Source: an uncultured Bacilli bacterium
GTDB taxonomy: Bacteria; Bacillota_I; Bacilli_A; RF39; UBA660
Reading direction: 5' to 3'
Assembly (NCBI GenBank): GCA_947624915.1
Contig: CANQMF010000035.1
Location: forward strand, 1-9,459
DNA: 9,459 bases
Shown here: positions 1 through 5,810 of the stretch, piece after piece
Position numbering within the stretch: position 1 is the stretch's first letter
How the letters are laid out: every line of letters starts with the position of its first letter
Notes under the pieces: model-generated
Databases searched by the model: none
What the model was told of the DNA's origin: nothing
What the model saw: the letters and a program-made list of their open reading frames with translations, nothing else
Position numbers and translations under genes: made by a program

Positions 1-347
1 TGCCTAGCCTCGCATGTAGTGGACATTCTGCTTTAACTGTGGTTAATGGTGGGGTTGCCTATCCAGTTGGACTTTTAACAACGGATGAAGTAGTGTATGC
101 AGGTGGTATTTATGATTATTGGGTTACAAATAGTTATTTATCATGTGGACGTGAGTTTTGGACGATGTCTCCAAATATGATTTGGGGAGAAAATGCATAT
201 GCAAGTTATGTGTCAAGTTATGGTGGCATTAGTAACGTTGTGTCAGGATATCCAAACGTTAGGCCGGTAATATCTTTAAAACCTAATACATTAAGTAGCT
301 CAGGTACTGGTGATCCAGAAGATCCTTATGTTGTTATTACGGAATAA
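1..347 (+). CDS. C-terminal end of a surface/secreted protein with a DUF6273-like fold (5' truncated by the window)
   Basis: The reading frame is open from the window edge (first whole codon at 3) to TAA at 345-347, giving about 114 residues with no start codon. GTG at 39 is internal: the frame continues upstream and there is no ribosome site. The segment has the pattern YPVGLLTTDEVVYAGG, then a Cys-Gly-Arg plus WTMSP block, then NVRPVISLKP, and ends in GTGDPEDPYVV. The WxxSP and VRPVI/ALxL blocks are typical of the C-terminal module of large secreted proteins common in gut Bacillota and resemble DUF6273. Aromatic, Gly and Ser residues are abundant and no anchor follows, so the protein ends in this module. 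The function is unknown; a surface or binding role is inference. It is transcribed separately from the next gene, because a terminator follows at once. Confidence 0.75.
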   Translation, partial: PSLACSGHSALTVVNGGVAYPVGLLTTDEVVYAGGIYDYWVTNSYLSCGREFWTMSPNMIWGENAYASYVSSYGGISNVVSGYPNVRPVISLKPNTLSSSGTGDPEDPYVVITE

Positions 348-352
348 TTGAT

Positions 353-396
353 AAAAATAAATACATTAAGTAATTTTGTATTTATTTTTTCTTTTT
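353..396 (+). terminator. Intrinsic terminator after the surface-protein gene
   Basis: The 12-nt arm at 353-364 pairs perfectly with 378-389 around a 13-nt loop, and a run of T continues to 396. The stem is almost all A-T, so it may be leaky. No convincing separate promoter for the symporter gene lies between this hairpin and its ribosome site, so some read-through may feed the next gene. Confidence 0.65.
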
Positions 397-410
397 GCAT
401 ATTTTTTATT

Positions 411-417
411 AGGGAGG
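411..417 (+). promoter_or_regulatory. Ribosome binding site fixing a TTG start
   Basis: AGGGAGG lies 7 nt before TTG at 425. No in-frame ATG is near, and the encoded MKKFFNNYRF followed by a hydrophobic helix is the expected N-terminus of the symporter, so the rare TTG start is well supported. Confidence 0.8.
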
Positions 418-424
418 TTTTTTC

Positions 425-1636
425 TTGAAAAAGTTTTTTAATAATTATCGTTTCCCTATAATTCTTTTAGTTTCAATTATTGTTGGTAGTATTATAGGGC
501 TCATTTTTAAAGAAGATGCTACTGTTTTAGAGCCATTTGGTCAGGTTTTCATAAACTTATTATTTGTAATTGTTATTCCTCTTGTTTTCTTCACGATTGC
601 AGGCAGTATTGCTAATATGGGAAGTTTAAGAAGATTAAGAAAAATATTTAAAAATATGTTGTTAATTTTTATAATGACTAGTTTTATTGCTAGTGTGTTT
701 ATGCTACTTGGCGTATTGATAATTAGACCAACAGGTGTAGTGGAAAATGCAGAGTATGTTAAGGAAAGTGTTAATATTGGTGAACGTATTGTATCAATGA
801 TTACAGTAAGTGATTTTAATAATTTATTATCAAAAAACAATATGTTACCATTAATTATTTTTTCAATTCTTCTAGGCTTTAGTGTCCGTTTATGTGGAAA
901 TGAGACTAAAGCAATAGCTAAGGGTCTTAAGTCTTTTTCCAAAGTTATGTTAAAAATGATTAACTTGATTATGTATTATGCACCAATCGGTTTATGTGCC
1001 TATTTCGCTAGTTTAGTTGGTACTTATGGGTCAGAGTTAATAGGCAGTTATGCTAAAAACTTTATTTTATATCTAGTTATGGCTTTACTATATTACGTTG
1101 TATTTTATTCTTTATATGTTTATATTGCATATAAGAAAAAAGGCATTAAAGTCTTTTACCGACATATCTTATTATCTACTATAACATCATTAGGTACTTG
1201 CTCTTCACTAGCGAGTTTGCCAGCTAATATAAGTACTTGTGATGAAATGAAGTTGCCTCGTGATGTTAGTGAAGTCGTTTTACCAATTGGGGCTACTATC
1301 CATATGGAAGGCTCTAGTATGTCATCAATTTTAAAGATAGCTTTCTTATTCTCTGTTTTTGGACGTTCATTTAGTGGACCAATGGATATTATTGTGGCTT
1401 TAGTTGTTTCTGTTTTAAGTGGTGTGGTGATGTCTGGAATACCGGGTGGTGGCTTAATTGGTGAAATGTTGATCGTATCATTATATAGTTTTCCGACCGC
1501 TAGCTTTCCTATGATTGCAACTATTGGTTGGTTGGTTGATGCTCCGGCTACTTGTTTAAATGTAGTTGGTGATATACCTAGTACAATGTTAGTATCAGCT
1601 TTAGTTAATGAAGATGGTGAAAAAAATGATCTGTAA
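425..1636 (+). CDS. Dicarboxylate/amino acid:cation symporter (DAACS family) lacking the substrate arginine
   Basis: A 403-aa integral membrane transporter of the Glt/DAACS family, which couples Na+ or H+ to uptake of carboxylates or amino acids. The length is normal. Family landmarks are in order: the Ser-rich hairpin 1 tip TCSS at 258-261; the TM7 motif as HMEGS at 293-297 (NMDGT in archaeal GltPh); the hairpin 2 tip GIPGGG at 338-343; and TM8 as DAPATCLNVVGD at 372-383. Set against the GltPh TM8 motif DMGRTMVNVTGD, the aspartate, threonine, asparagine and final aspartate are kept (D372, T376, N379, D383), but the arginine that grips the substrate side-chain carboxylate is Ala375. This argues against glutamate/aspartate as substrate; a neutral or small substrate is inference. 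DPPAT/DAPAT-type variants are known in uncharacterised bacterial members. Translation starts at TTG. The next gene overlaps its end, implying co-expression. Confidence 0.9.
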   Translation: MKKFFNNYRFPIILLVSIIVGSIIGLIFKEDATVLEPFGQVFINLLFVIVIPLVFFTIAGSIANMGSLRRLRKIFKNMLLIFIMTSFIASVFMLLGVLIIRPTGVVENAEYVKESVNIGERIVSMITVSDFNNLLSKNNMLPLIIFSILLGFSVRLCGNETKAIAKGLKSFSKVMLKMINLIMYYAPIGLCAYFASLVGTYGSELIGSYAKNFILYLVMALLYYVVFYSLYVYIAYKKKGIKVFYRHILLSTITSLGTCSSLASLPANISTCDEMKLPRDVSEVVLPIGATIHMEGSSMSSILKIAFLFSVFGRSFSGPMDIIVALVVSVLSGVVMSGIPGGGLIGEMLIVSLYSFPTASFPMIATIGWLVDAPATCLNVVGDIPSTMLVSALVNEDGEKNDL

Positions 1637-2117
1637 ATTAAATAAGCCTTATCCTCCAATTAAAGTGGAAAAAGAAAATTTAGAGTATGCTGAAATACTG
1701 ATGAAAGATTATGCCGGTAGTGGTGGCGAAGATACTGCTATTCACGAATATCTGTTTCAAAGTTTTGTAAAAAAAGAAGTGGCTGATACTTTGCGAGGTA
1801 TAGCTGAGGTAGAGATGCACCATTTGTTTATTTTAGGTGAGTTAATTACGTTGTTAGGTGGAAAACCTTTCTTTTGTGAAACCGTTAAAAATGATACATG
1901 TGTTAAGCCATGGACCAGTGAGTACGTAAATTACACAATGACTCTAAAAGATATGATAATTGTAGATATTAAAAGAGAGCAAGAAACAATAAAAAGGTAT
2001 CAAAAAAATATTGAAGTGATTCATGATATTTATATAAAAAAGTTATTACAAAGAATTATCGAGGATGAACAATTGCATATTGATTGTTTAACTAGAATAT
2101 ATAATGAATTTATTTAA
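1626..2117 (+). CDS. Ferritin-like diiron-carboxylate protein
   Basis: A 163-aa soluble four-helix protein of the ferritin-like superfamily (rubrerythrin/CotJC-like branch). It carries E35-x6-Y42 in the first helix (the segment YAGSGGEDTAIHEYLFQSF), E63-x2-H66 in the second (EVEMHH), an acidic third helix (KREQETIKRY), and E148-x2-H151 in the fourth (EDEQLH). This is the standard spacing for a di-metal site. Such proteins oxidise or store iron or remove peroxide or oxygen; which applies here cannot be told. ATG at 1626 is chosen because GGTGA at 1616-1620 sits 5 nt upstream. An in-frame ATG at 1608 would add six residues but has no ribosome site. It overlaps the symporter gene by 11 nt, so translational coupling is likely. 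No rubredoxin-type Cys4 domain is present, so it is not a full rubrerythrin. Confidence 0.8.
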   Translation: MICKLNKPYPPIKVEKENLEYAEILMKDYAGSGGEDTAIHEYLFQSFVKKEVADTLRGIAEVEMHHLFILGELITLLGGKPFFCETVKNDTCVKPWTSEYVNYTMTLKDMIIVDIKREQETIKRYQKNIEVIHDIYIKKLLQRIIEDEQLHIDCLTRIYNEFI

Positions 2118-2152
2118 AACTAAGTAACTAATACGGTTATTTAGTTTTTTTT
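2118..2152 (+). terminator. Intrinsic terminator ending the symporter/ferritin-like unit
   Basis: The arms at 2118-2128 and 2136-2146 form 11 pairs (one G-U) around a 7-nt loop, and T residues run to 2152. The hairpin begins directly after the stop codon. Confidence 0.85.
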
Positions 2153-2187
2153 GTTTAGATGGTATGTCAAGTAAAATGTTAAATGTA

Positions 2188-2216
2188 TTTACATCTATTT
2201 ATTGGTTTGTTATAAT
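2188..2216 (+). promoter_or_regulatory. Sigma-A-type promoter of the SipW export operon
   Basis: TTTACA at 2188-2193 and a perfect TATAAT at 2211-2216 are separated by 17 nt. Transcription would start near 2223, leaving a leader of about 93 nt before the first gene. No hairpin or operator repeat is obvious in that leader. Confidence 0.75.
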
Positions 2217-2315
2217 TTTGTTGGTGGTATAAAATATTACGAATAGTGAATAATTTTATTTGTGTGAGTACAATATAGGTTAGAATGAAGTTTAATAGGA
2301 AGGTGTTATTATAAC

Positions 2316-2807
2316 ATGAAAATATTAGAGAAAATTGTTCATATTATTTCAAACATTATTTATATATTAGTTGGTGTATATGCAATTGTATCAATACCAA
2401 GTGTTGTGGGGTATAGACCTTTAATTGTATTATCTGGGAGTATGGAACCAACTTATCCAGTTGGTAGCGTTTTGTATTATAAATCAGTTGCGAAGAGTGA
2501 GATTAAAGAGAAAGATGTTATAACTTTTGAATTAAATGGTACGGTTATTACGCATAGGGTTAATCGTATTGATGGTGATAATTATTATACTAAGGGGGAT
2601 GCTAATCCAAGTGAGGATTCAGTACCGTTATCTTATGATAACATTATGGGAAAAACTATGAATTTTAACATTCCTTATATTGGTTATTATATAAAGTTTG
2701 TAAATGATAATATGTATTTATTAGTAGTAGCCGTAGTAGTATTGTTGTTGGAGTTTGTTTTAAGTAATCAACTTTTACAGAAAGCGGTGAAAAAAAGTGA
2801 AAATTAA
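2316..2807 (+). CDS. sipW: Signal peptidase I, SipW (ER/archaeal) type
   Basis: A 163-aa membrane protease that removes signal peptides from a small set of exported matrix proteins. An N-terminal membrane helix (about 8-30) leads into the catalytic box LSGSMEPTYPVGS with nucleophile Ser42. Box D reads ITHRV, with His80 where bacterial-type enzymes have the general-base Lys; this marks the Ser/His SipW or ER-type class. KGDANPSED follows (Asp95, Asp101). A second hydrophobic helix (about 133-149) anchors the C-terminus. AGGAAGGTG at 2297-2305 precedes ATG by about 10 nt. The gene overlaps the next by 11 nt, and that product is a typical SipW client, which supports the call. It is the first gene of a three-gene operon with its own promoter. 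Confidence 0.93.
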   Translation: MKILEKIVHIISNIIYILVGVYAIVSIPSVVGYRPLIVLSGSMEPTYPVGSVLYYKSVAKSEIKEKDVITFELNGTVITHRVNRIDGDNYYTKGDANPSEDSVPLSYDNIMGKTMNFNIPYIGYYIKFVNDNMYLLVVAVVVLLLEFVLSNQLLQKAVKKSEN

Positions 2808-3375
2808 GCCATTAATTGCTGTAGTGATAATTTTTATTATTAGTGTTATTGGTGGTACTTTAGCGGCATTATATACAAATAGTGTGACGTTAAAAAATGT
2901 ATTTGGAACAAGGGGTTATCATACGGATATAACGGAAGAATTTATTAGTCCTGATGATTGGACACCGGGTACAACGACTGATAAAAAAGTATTTGTTGAA
3001 AATACTGGTCAAGTGGATGCCGAAGTTAGAATATCTTATAAAGAGAGTTGGGTATCTGCAAGTGGTAAACAATTATCTTTAAAACAAGGTGATAATGTAG
3101 CTGCTATTATTAATTTTACTGATAATGGTGATTGGACCAAGGATGGCGAATATTATTATTATAATAAAGTTTTAAAACCTGGGGATAAAACGACATCATT
3201 TATTGATTCTGTAACATTTAATAGTGCTATTGAATCAGATGCTAATTGTGTTGTGGATGGCAATACTCAGACTTGTACCAGTAGTGGTGATGGATATGAT
3301 GGGGCAACATATACCCTTATTATCAAAGTAGAAACAATTCAAGCGAGTGCTAAAGAAGAGGTATGGCACCATTAA
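2797..3375 (+). CDS. SipW-dependent exported matrix protein, BsaA/TasA-like
   Basis: A 192-aa exported protein. Lys residues lead into one hydrophobic helix (about 5-22) ending GGTLAALYTNSVTLKN, the form of signal peptide recognised by SipW; cleavage near residues 23-24 is inference. The mature part has a beta-rich layout with the marker PGTTTDKKVFVENTGQVDAEVRI at about 57-79. I recognise this from the alternate-signal-exported family that includes BsaA of Clostridium perfringens and is related to TasA/CalY fibre proteins. Cys151 and Cys160 could form a disulfide. Start is GTG at 2797, preceded by GCGGTGA at 2784-2790 inside the signal peptidase gene and overlapping it by 11 nt, so the client is coupled to its peptidase. 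There is no C-terminal anchor or LPXTG motif, so it is expected to be released or assembled outside the cell. Confidence 0.85.
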   Translation: MKIKPLIAVVIIFIISVIGGTLAALYTNSVTLKNVFGTRGYHTDITEEFISPDDWTPGTTTDKKVFVENTGQVDAEVRISYKESWVSASGKQLSLKQGDNVAAIINFTDNGDWTKDGEYYYYNKVLKPGDKTTSFIDSVTFNSAIESDANCVVDGNTQTCTSSGDGYDGATYTLIIKVETIQASAKEEVWHH

Positions 3376-3378
3376 AAT

Positions 3379-3383
3379 GGAGG
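3379..3383 (+). promoter_or_regulatory. Ribosome binding site deciding the start of the third operon gene
   Basis: GGAGG lies 5 nt before ATG at 3389. The frame stays open back to 3347, but that earlier start would lie inside the preceding gene with no ribosome site and would bury the signal peptide behind 14 residues. Confidence 0.85.
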
Positions 3384-3388
3384 ATTTC

Positions 3389-4027
3389 ATGAAAAAGATT
3401 GTGTTTGGTTTATTAATGATTATATTGATGGTAATGAATGTGAGAGCTGCTGGTGAAAGAAAATTGTATTTTATTGAACAAAATAATAAGATACAATATG
3501 ATTCAAAACTATTAGATGAGAATACATTTATGAAACATGAGGATATGACTCCTGGAGAAGAGTTTACTGATGAATTATTAATTGAAAATGGAACTAATAA
3601 TAAATATAGTTTGTATTTAAAGGCTCGTGAAACTGAAGAGTCAAATGAGTTATTAGATAATATTAGAATGCGTGTTGAGGTAGATGATAAAATCGTTTAT
3701 GATGGATATGCGCGTGGAATTGACTATAGTGTGAAAGGTGATAATGAAGATTTAACAAAAGATGTTAATTTACAAAATACTATTTATATTGGAACTTATG
3801 ATGCAAAGAGTGATGGTAAAGTTGTAGTTACAACAAGACTAGATCCCAATTATGATAACCCTGATCAAGTTAAAACAGTTATCGACTGGGACTTTTACGC
3901 CGATTATACAATGATGGTACCAGAAACATCAGATGATAGTTGGAAGTATGTTGTTGCATTTGTTAGTGCATTAGCGCTAATTATTTTCGGTTTTTTCCTT
4001 TATAAAAAAGTATTAAAACATAAATAA
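3389..4027 (+). CDS. Membrane-anchored exported protein of the SipW operon
   Basis: A 212-aa protein of unknown function. A Sec-type signal peptide (MKKIVFG then a hydrophobic stretch, with a likely cut after VRA at about residue 20) is followed by an acidic, beta-rich domain at about 22-180. That domain contains MTPGEEFTDELLIENGTN (about 53-70) and DNIRMRVEVDDKIVYDG (about 90-106). A single C-terminal transmembrane helix (about 187-205) ends in KKVLKHK inside the cell. The TPG...D...I.N pattern resembles that of SipW clients, so this may be a diverged relative that stays in the membrane. It begins 13 nt after the matrix-protein gene and ends at the operon terminator. A role as membrane anchor or assembly base for the matrix protein is inference. 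There is no LPXTG motif and no sortase gene nearby. Confidence 0.75.
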   Translation: MKKIVFGLLMIILMVMNVRAAGERKLYFIEQNNKIQYDSKLLDENTFMKHEDMTPGEEFTDELLIENGTNNKYSLYLKARETEESNELLDNIRMRVEVDDKIVYDGYARGIDYSVKGDNEDLTKDVNLQNTIYIGTYDAKSDGKVVVTTRLDPNYDNPDQVKTVIDWDFYADYTMMVPETSDDSWKYVVAFVSALALIIFGFFLYKKVLKHK

Positions 4028-4038
4028 TGATAATAACT

Positions 4039-4083
4039 AAATAGCTTAATACCTAAAATAAGGGGAAAATAAGCTATTTTTTT
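4039..4083 (+). terminator. Intrinsic terminator of the SipW operon
   Basis: A perfect 10-bp stem (4039-4048 with 4070-4079) closes a 21-nt purine-rich loop, and seven T residues run 4077-4083. The loop is longer than usual. Confidence 0.75.
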
Positions 4084-4102
4084 GTGTTATTCGACAATGA
4101 AA

Positions 4103-4131
4103 TTGACTTTATGAATATAAAATGTTAATAT
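4103..4131 (+). promoter_or_regulatory. Promoter of the HAD phosphatase/acyltransferase operon
   Basis: TTGACT at 4103-4108, a 17-nt spacer, and TAATAT at 4126-4131 preceded by TG at the extended -10 position (4123-4124). Transcription would start near 4138, giving a short leader of about 27 nt. Confidence 0.75.
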
Positions 4132-4164
4132 AGTGCCAATTTATTTGAAGAAAAGGGAGGTTAT

Positions 4165-4881
4165 ATGTTAGTACAAGAGGAGCGAAAGGGTATTGTTTCT
4201 AACTTGCAACAATATAACAATTTAGTTGGTTTTGATTTAGATGGAACTTTAAATGATCTAGCTGCTTATCAAATACCTTTAGCGCAAAAATTTTTCCGAA
4301 GGGAAGCTAATGATTTGGAGGCATATGATATTGAGGACATGTATAAATGTTCACATTTCATTAGACAGTTATTCTGGGCCAGATATATTTGGCATTATTG
4401 TATGTCATATCCAGCTCGTGATGATGCCAAAAAGGTTTTGAAAAGAATTAGAGCTTTATCACTTACTCCATGTATGATAACAGCTAGGGTTTATGTAACA
4501 GATAATGGATTAATGGGAAAAGTTTTTCGCTCAATGGTTTATCATTGGGATCAAGAACAAGGTATAAATATTGGTAAAGACAAGATTATTTTTTGTTCTG
4601 AGAAAAAGAGTGCTATTGAAAAAGCACGTTATTGTAAAGAACTAGGCGTAAGATGGATGTTTGAAGATAAGCCTGATAATGTTTGGGCGATTAGTCAAGT
4701 TGGTACACATGTGTTATGCCCTAGAACGCCATATAATAAAATGATCAGCAGTAGCGATAAGGTTACGGTCATTGAAACACTTATGGATGGTTTAGAGTTT
4801 ATTGAAGATAGTTTAAACCAAGAAAATCAATTAAAGAAAGGTGGTTATCAATATGTCAAAAAGAGCGCCATATCTATCTAG
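4165..4881 (+). CDS. HAD-superfamily phosphatase, 5'-nucleotidase (NT5C)-like
   Basis: A 238-aa soluble hydrolase. HAD motif I is FDLDGT (nucleophile Asp24, acid/base Asp26). Motif II is MITAR with Thr106. A lysine pair at 147-148 fits motif III, and FEDKPDN (Glu167, Asp168, Asp171) fits the metal-binding motif IV. A helical cap fits between motif I and about residue 85. The TAR and EDKP forms are those of 5'(3')-deoxyribonucleotidase-like HADs, but the substrate is not certain. AAGGGAGG at 4153-4160 lies 4 nt before the ATG. The last 29 nt overlap the acyltransferase gene, which suggests coupled translation and perhaps a shared pathway; a link to phospholipid or phosphatidate metabolism is inference. 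Confidence 0.8.
   Translation: MLVQEERKGIVSNLQQYNNLVGFDLDGTLNDLAAYQIPLAQKFFRREANDLEAYDIEDMYKCSHFIRQLFWARYIWHYCMSYPARDDAKKVLKRIRALSLTPCMITARVYVTDNGLMGKVFRSMVYHWDQEQGINIGKDKIIFCSEKKSAIEKARYCKELGVRWMFEDKPDNVWAISQVGTHVLCPRTPYNKMISSSDKVTVIETLMDGLEFIEDSLNQENQLKKGGYQYVKKSAISI
4838..4844 (+). promoter_or_regulatory. Ribosome binding site deciding the acyltransferase start
   Basis: AAGGTGG lies 8 nt before ATG at 4853, inside the 3' end of the phosphatase gene. The upstream in-frame GTG at 4841 is part of this site and is therefore not the start. Confidence 0.8.
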
Positions 4882-5629
4882 TAAGAAGCGAGAAACTATT
4901 TCAGATGAAGAGTTAATGAAATATTATGATGAATTAAGAGAGTATTATGAACAGTTACCATTTGATGAAAAGGCTGTTGCAAAAGAAGAAAAATATTGTT
5001 ATTTTCTAAGTCAGTTTTTCAGCTTTATTAGTCACTTGAAGCGTATAGAGATTTTAAATGCTGATAAATTACCAAATGAGAATGGCTTAATATGTGTTTC
5101 TAACCACATTGGATCATTTGATCAATTCTTTTTGACTTCTGTTTTAAAAGATTTTCGCCCACATTATTTGGTAAAAGATAAGGTCACGACATGGCCATTT
5201 CGCTGGAATGTGTTATATAAACCAACTGGTGTAGTTGTTGTTAATCAGTCCAGCATGGGTAGTTGGCTAGCAGCTAAGGAAAAGTTAAATAATTATCTTT
5301 ACAAAAACCGAAATATTTTTATTTTTCCTGAGGGGACACGAAGAGGTGAAGATAATTTAGGTGAATTTTTTTCAGGTGTTGGACAGATTGTTCAGGACAC
5401 CAAGAAGCCTGTAGTAACATTGGCGGTTAAAAATTCAGCTAGAATGTTTTCTACCGTTAGACCAATTGTTTGTATTGGAGAAACATTGCGTTTTGATCCA
5501 CGTACTAGTGTTCACTTAATAACTGAGACAATTCAAGATGCTGTCTATCATAATTATGATGAAATTGTTGCTTATGAAGAAGAGAAAAAGAATAGGCAAT
5601 TTGTAAAAAAGGCAACTAATCATAAATAA
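4853..5629 (+). CDS. 1-acyl-sn-glycerol-3-phosphate acyltransferase (PlsC-type)
   Basis: A 258-aa glycerophospholipid acyltransferase that moves an acyl group onto lysophosphatidate to give phosphatidate at the membrane. It has the catalytic NHx4D motif as NHIGSFD (His85, Asp90) and the phosphate-binding motif FPEGTRR (158-164), with a PVV(T)LAV block at about 186-192 matching motif IV. An unusual acidic N-terminal extension of about 65 residues (rich in Glu, Lys, Tyr) precedes the catalytic core; there is no strong membrane helix apart from a short hydrophobic stretch at about 49-60. It is the second and last gene of its operon, overlapping the phosphatase gene by 29 nt. Paralogous lysophospholipid acyltransferases share these motifs, so the exact acyl acceptor is not proven. 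Confidence 0.88.
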   Translation: MSKRAPYLSSKKRETISDEELMKYYDELREYYEQLPFDEKAVAKEEKYCYFLSQFFSFISHLKRIEILNADKLPNENGLICVSNHIGSFDQFFLTSVLKDFRPHYLVKDKVTTWPFRWNVLYKPTGVVVVNQSSMGSWLAAKEKLNNYLYKNRNIFIFPEGTRRGEDNLGEFFSGVGQIVQDTKKPVVTLAVKNSARMFSTVRPIVCIGETLRFDPRTSVHLITETIQDAVYHNYDEIVAYEEEKKNRQFVKKATNHK

Positions 5630-5662
5630 GACTTTCTATAGTACATAAAGTTTTATGAGTAA

Positions 5663-5702
5663 TTGACAAGGTGGTGTATTCAAAAAGAATATATCACTTT
5701 TT
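5663..5702 (+). terminator. Repeat/terminator element, copy A
   Basis: The conserved leader TTGACAAG (5663-5670) is followed by an 11-bp stem (5671-5681 with 5687-5697), an AAAAA loop and five T residues. The stem has two G-U pairs. It lies 33 nt after the acyltransferase stop and should terminate that operon. The 40-nt unit is repeated at 8927-8966 with 33 identical positions; the five stem differences all keep pairing. Confidence 0.8.
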
Positions 5703-5717
5703 ATTATTGTTATAAAA

Positions 5718-5792
5718 ATGTTAATTAAGGCCTTGGCGTTGGCAATTATCATCTTATTGATTTTTTCATGGCTTTTTGTTACAATTTATTAG
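5718..5792 (+). CDS. Possible 24-aa single-helix membrane peptide
   Basis: ATG at 5718 to TAG at 5790 encodes a peptide with one lysine near the start followed by an almost wholly hydrophobic helix ending LFVTIY. Its stop touches the ribosome site of the kinase gene. Against it: there is no Shine-Dalgarno site, the kinase promoter lies inside it, and T-rich DNA produces such peptides by chance. Kept only as a low-confidence candidate. Confidence 0.15.
   Translation: MLIKALALAIIILLIFSWLFVTIY
5757..5785 (+). promoter_or_regulatory. Promoter of the hybrid kinase gene
   Basis: TTGATT at 5757-5762, a 17-nt spacer and TACAAT at 5780-5785, with TG at the extended -10 position (5777-5778). Initiation near 5792 would give a leader of only about 20 nt, with the ribosome site near its 5' end. 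Confidence 0.65.
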
Positions 5793-5795
5793 GAT

Positions 5796-5801
5796 GGTGA
5801 G
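5796..5801 (+). promoter_or_regulatory. Ribosome binding site deciding the kinase start
   Basis: GGTGAG lies 9 nt before ATG at 5811. The in-frame TTG at 5802 directly abuts this site, so ATG is preferred; an alternative reading of AGGATGG (5791-5797) with TTG cannot be fully excluded. Confidence 0.6.
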
Positions 5802-5810
5802 TTGTCAGTT

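Noticed and set aside
541..942. Minus-strand ORF of 133 codons
   Set aside because: Antisense to the symporter gene, with no recognisable domain or ribosome site.
1156..1659. Minus-strand ORF of 167 codons
   Set aside because: Shadow of the symporter gene, whose family motifs are clear on the plus strand.
5663..5692. TTGACA of copy A as a -35 box
   Set aside because: No good -10 at 16-18 nt, and copy B has none either; the conserved context is that of a terminator.
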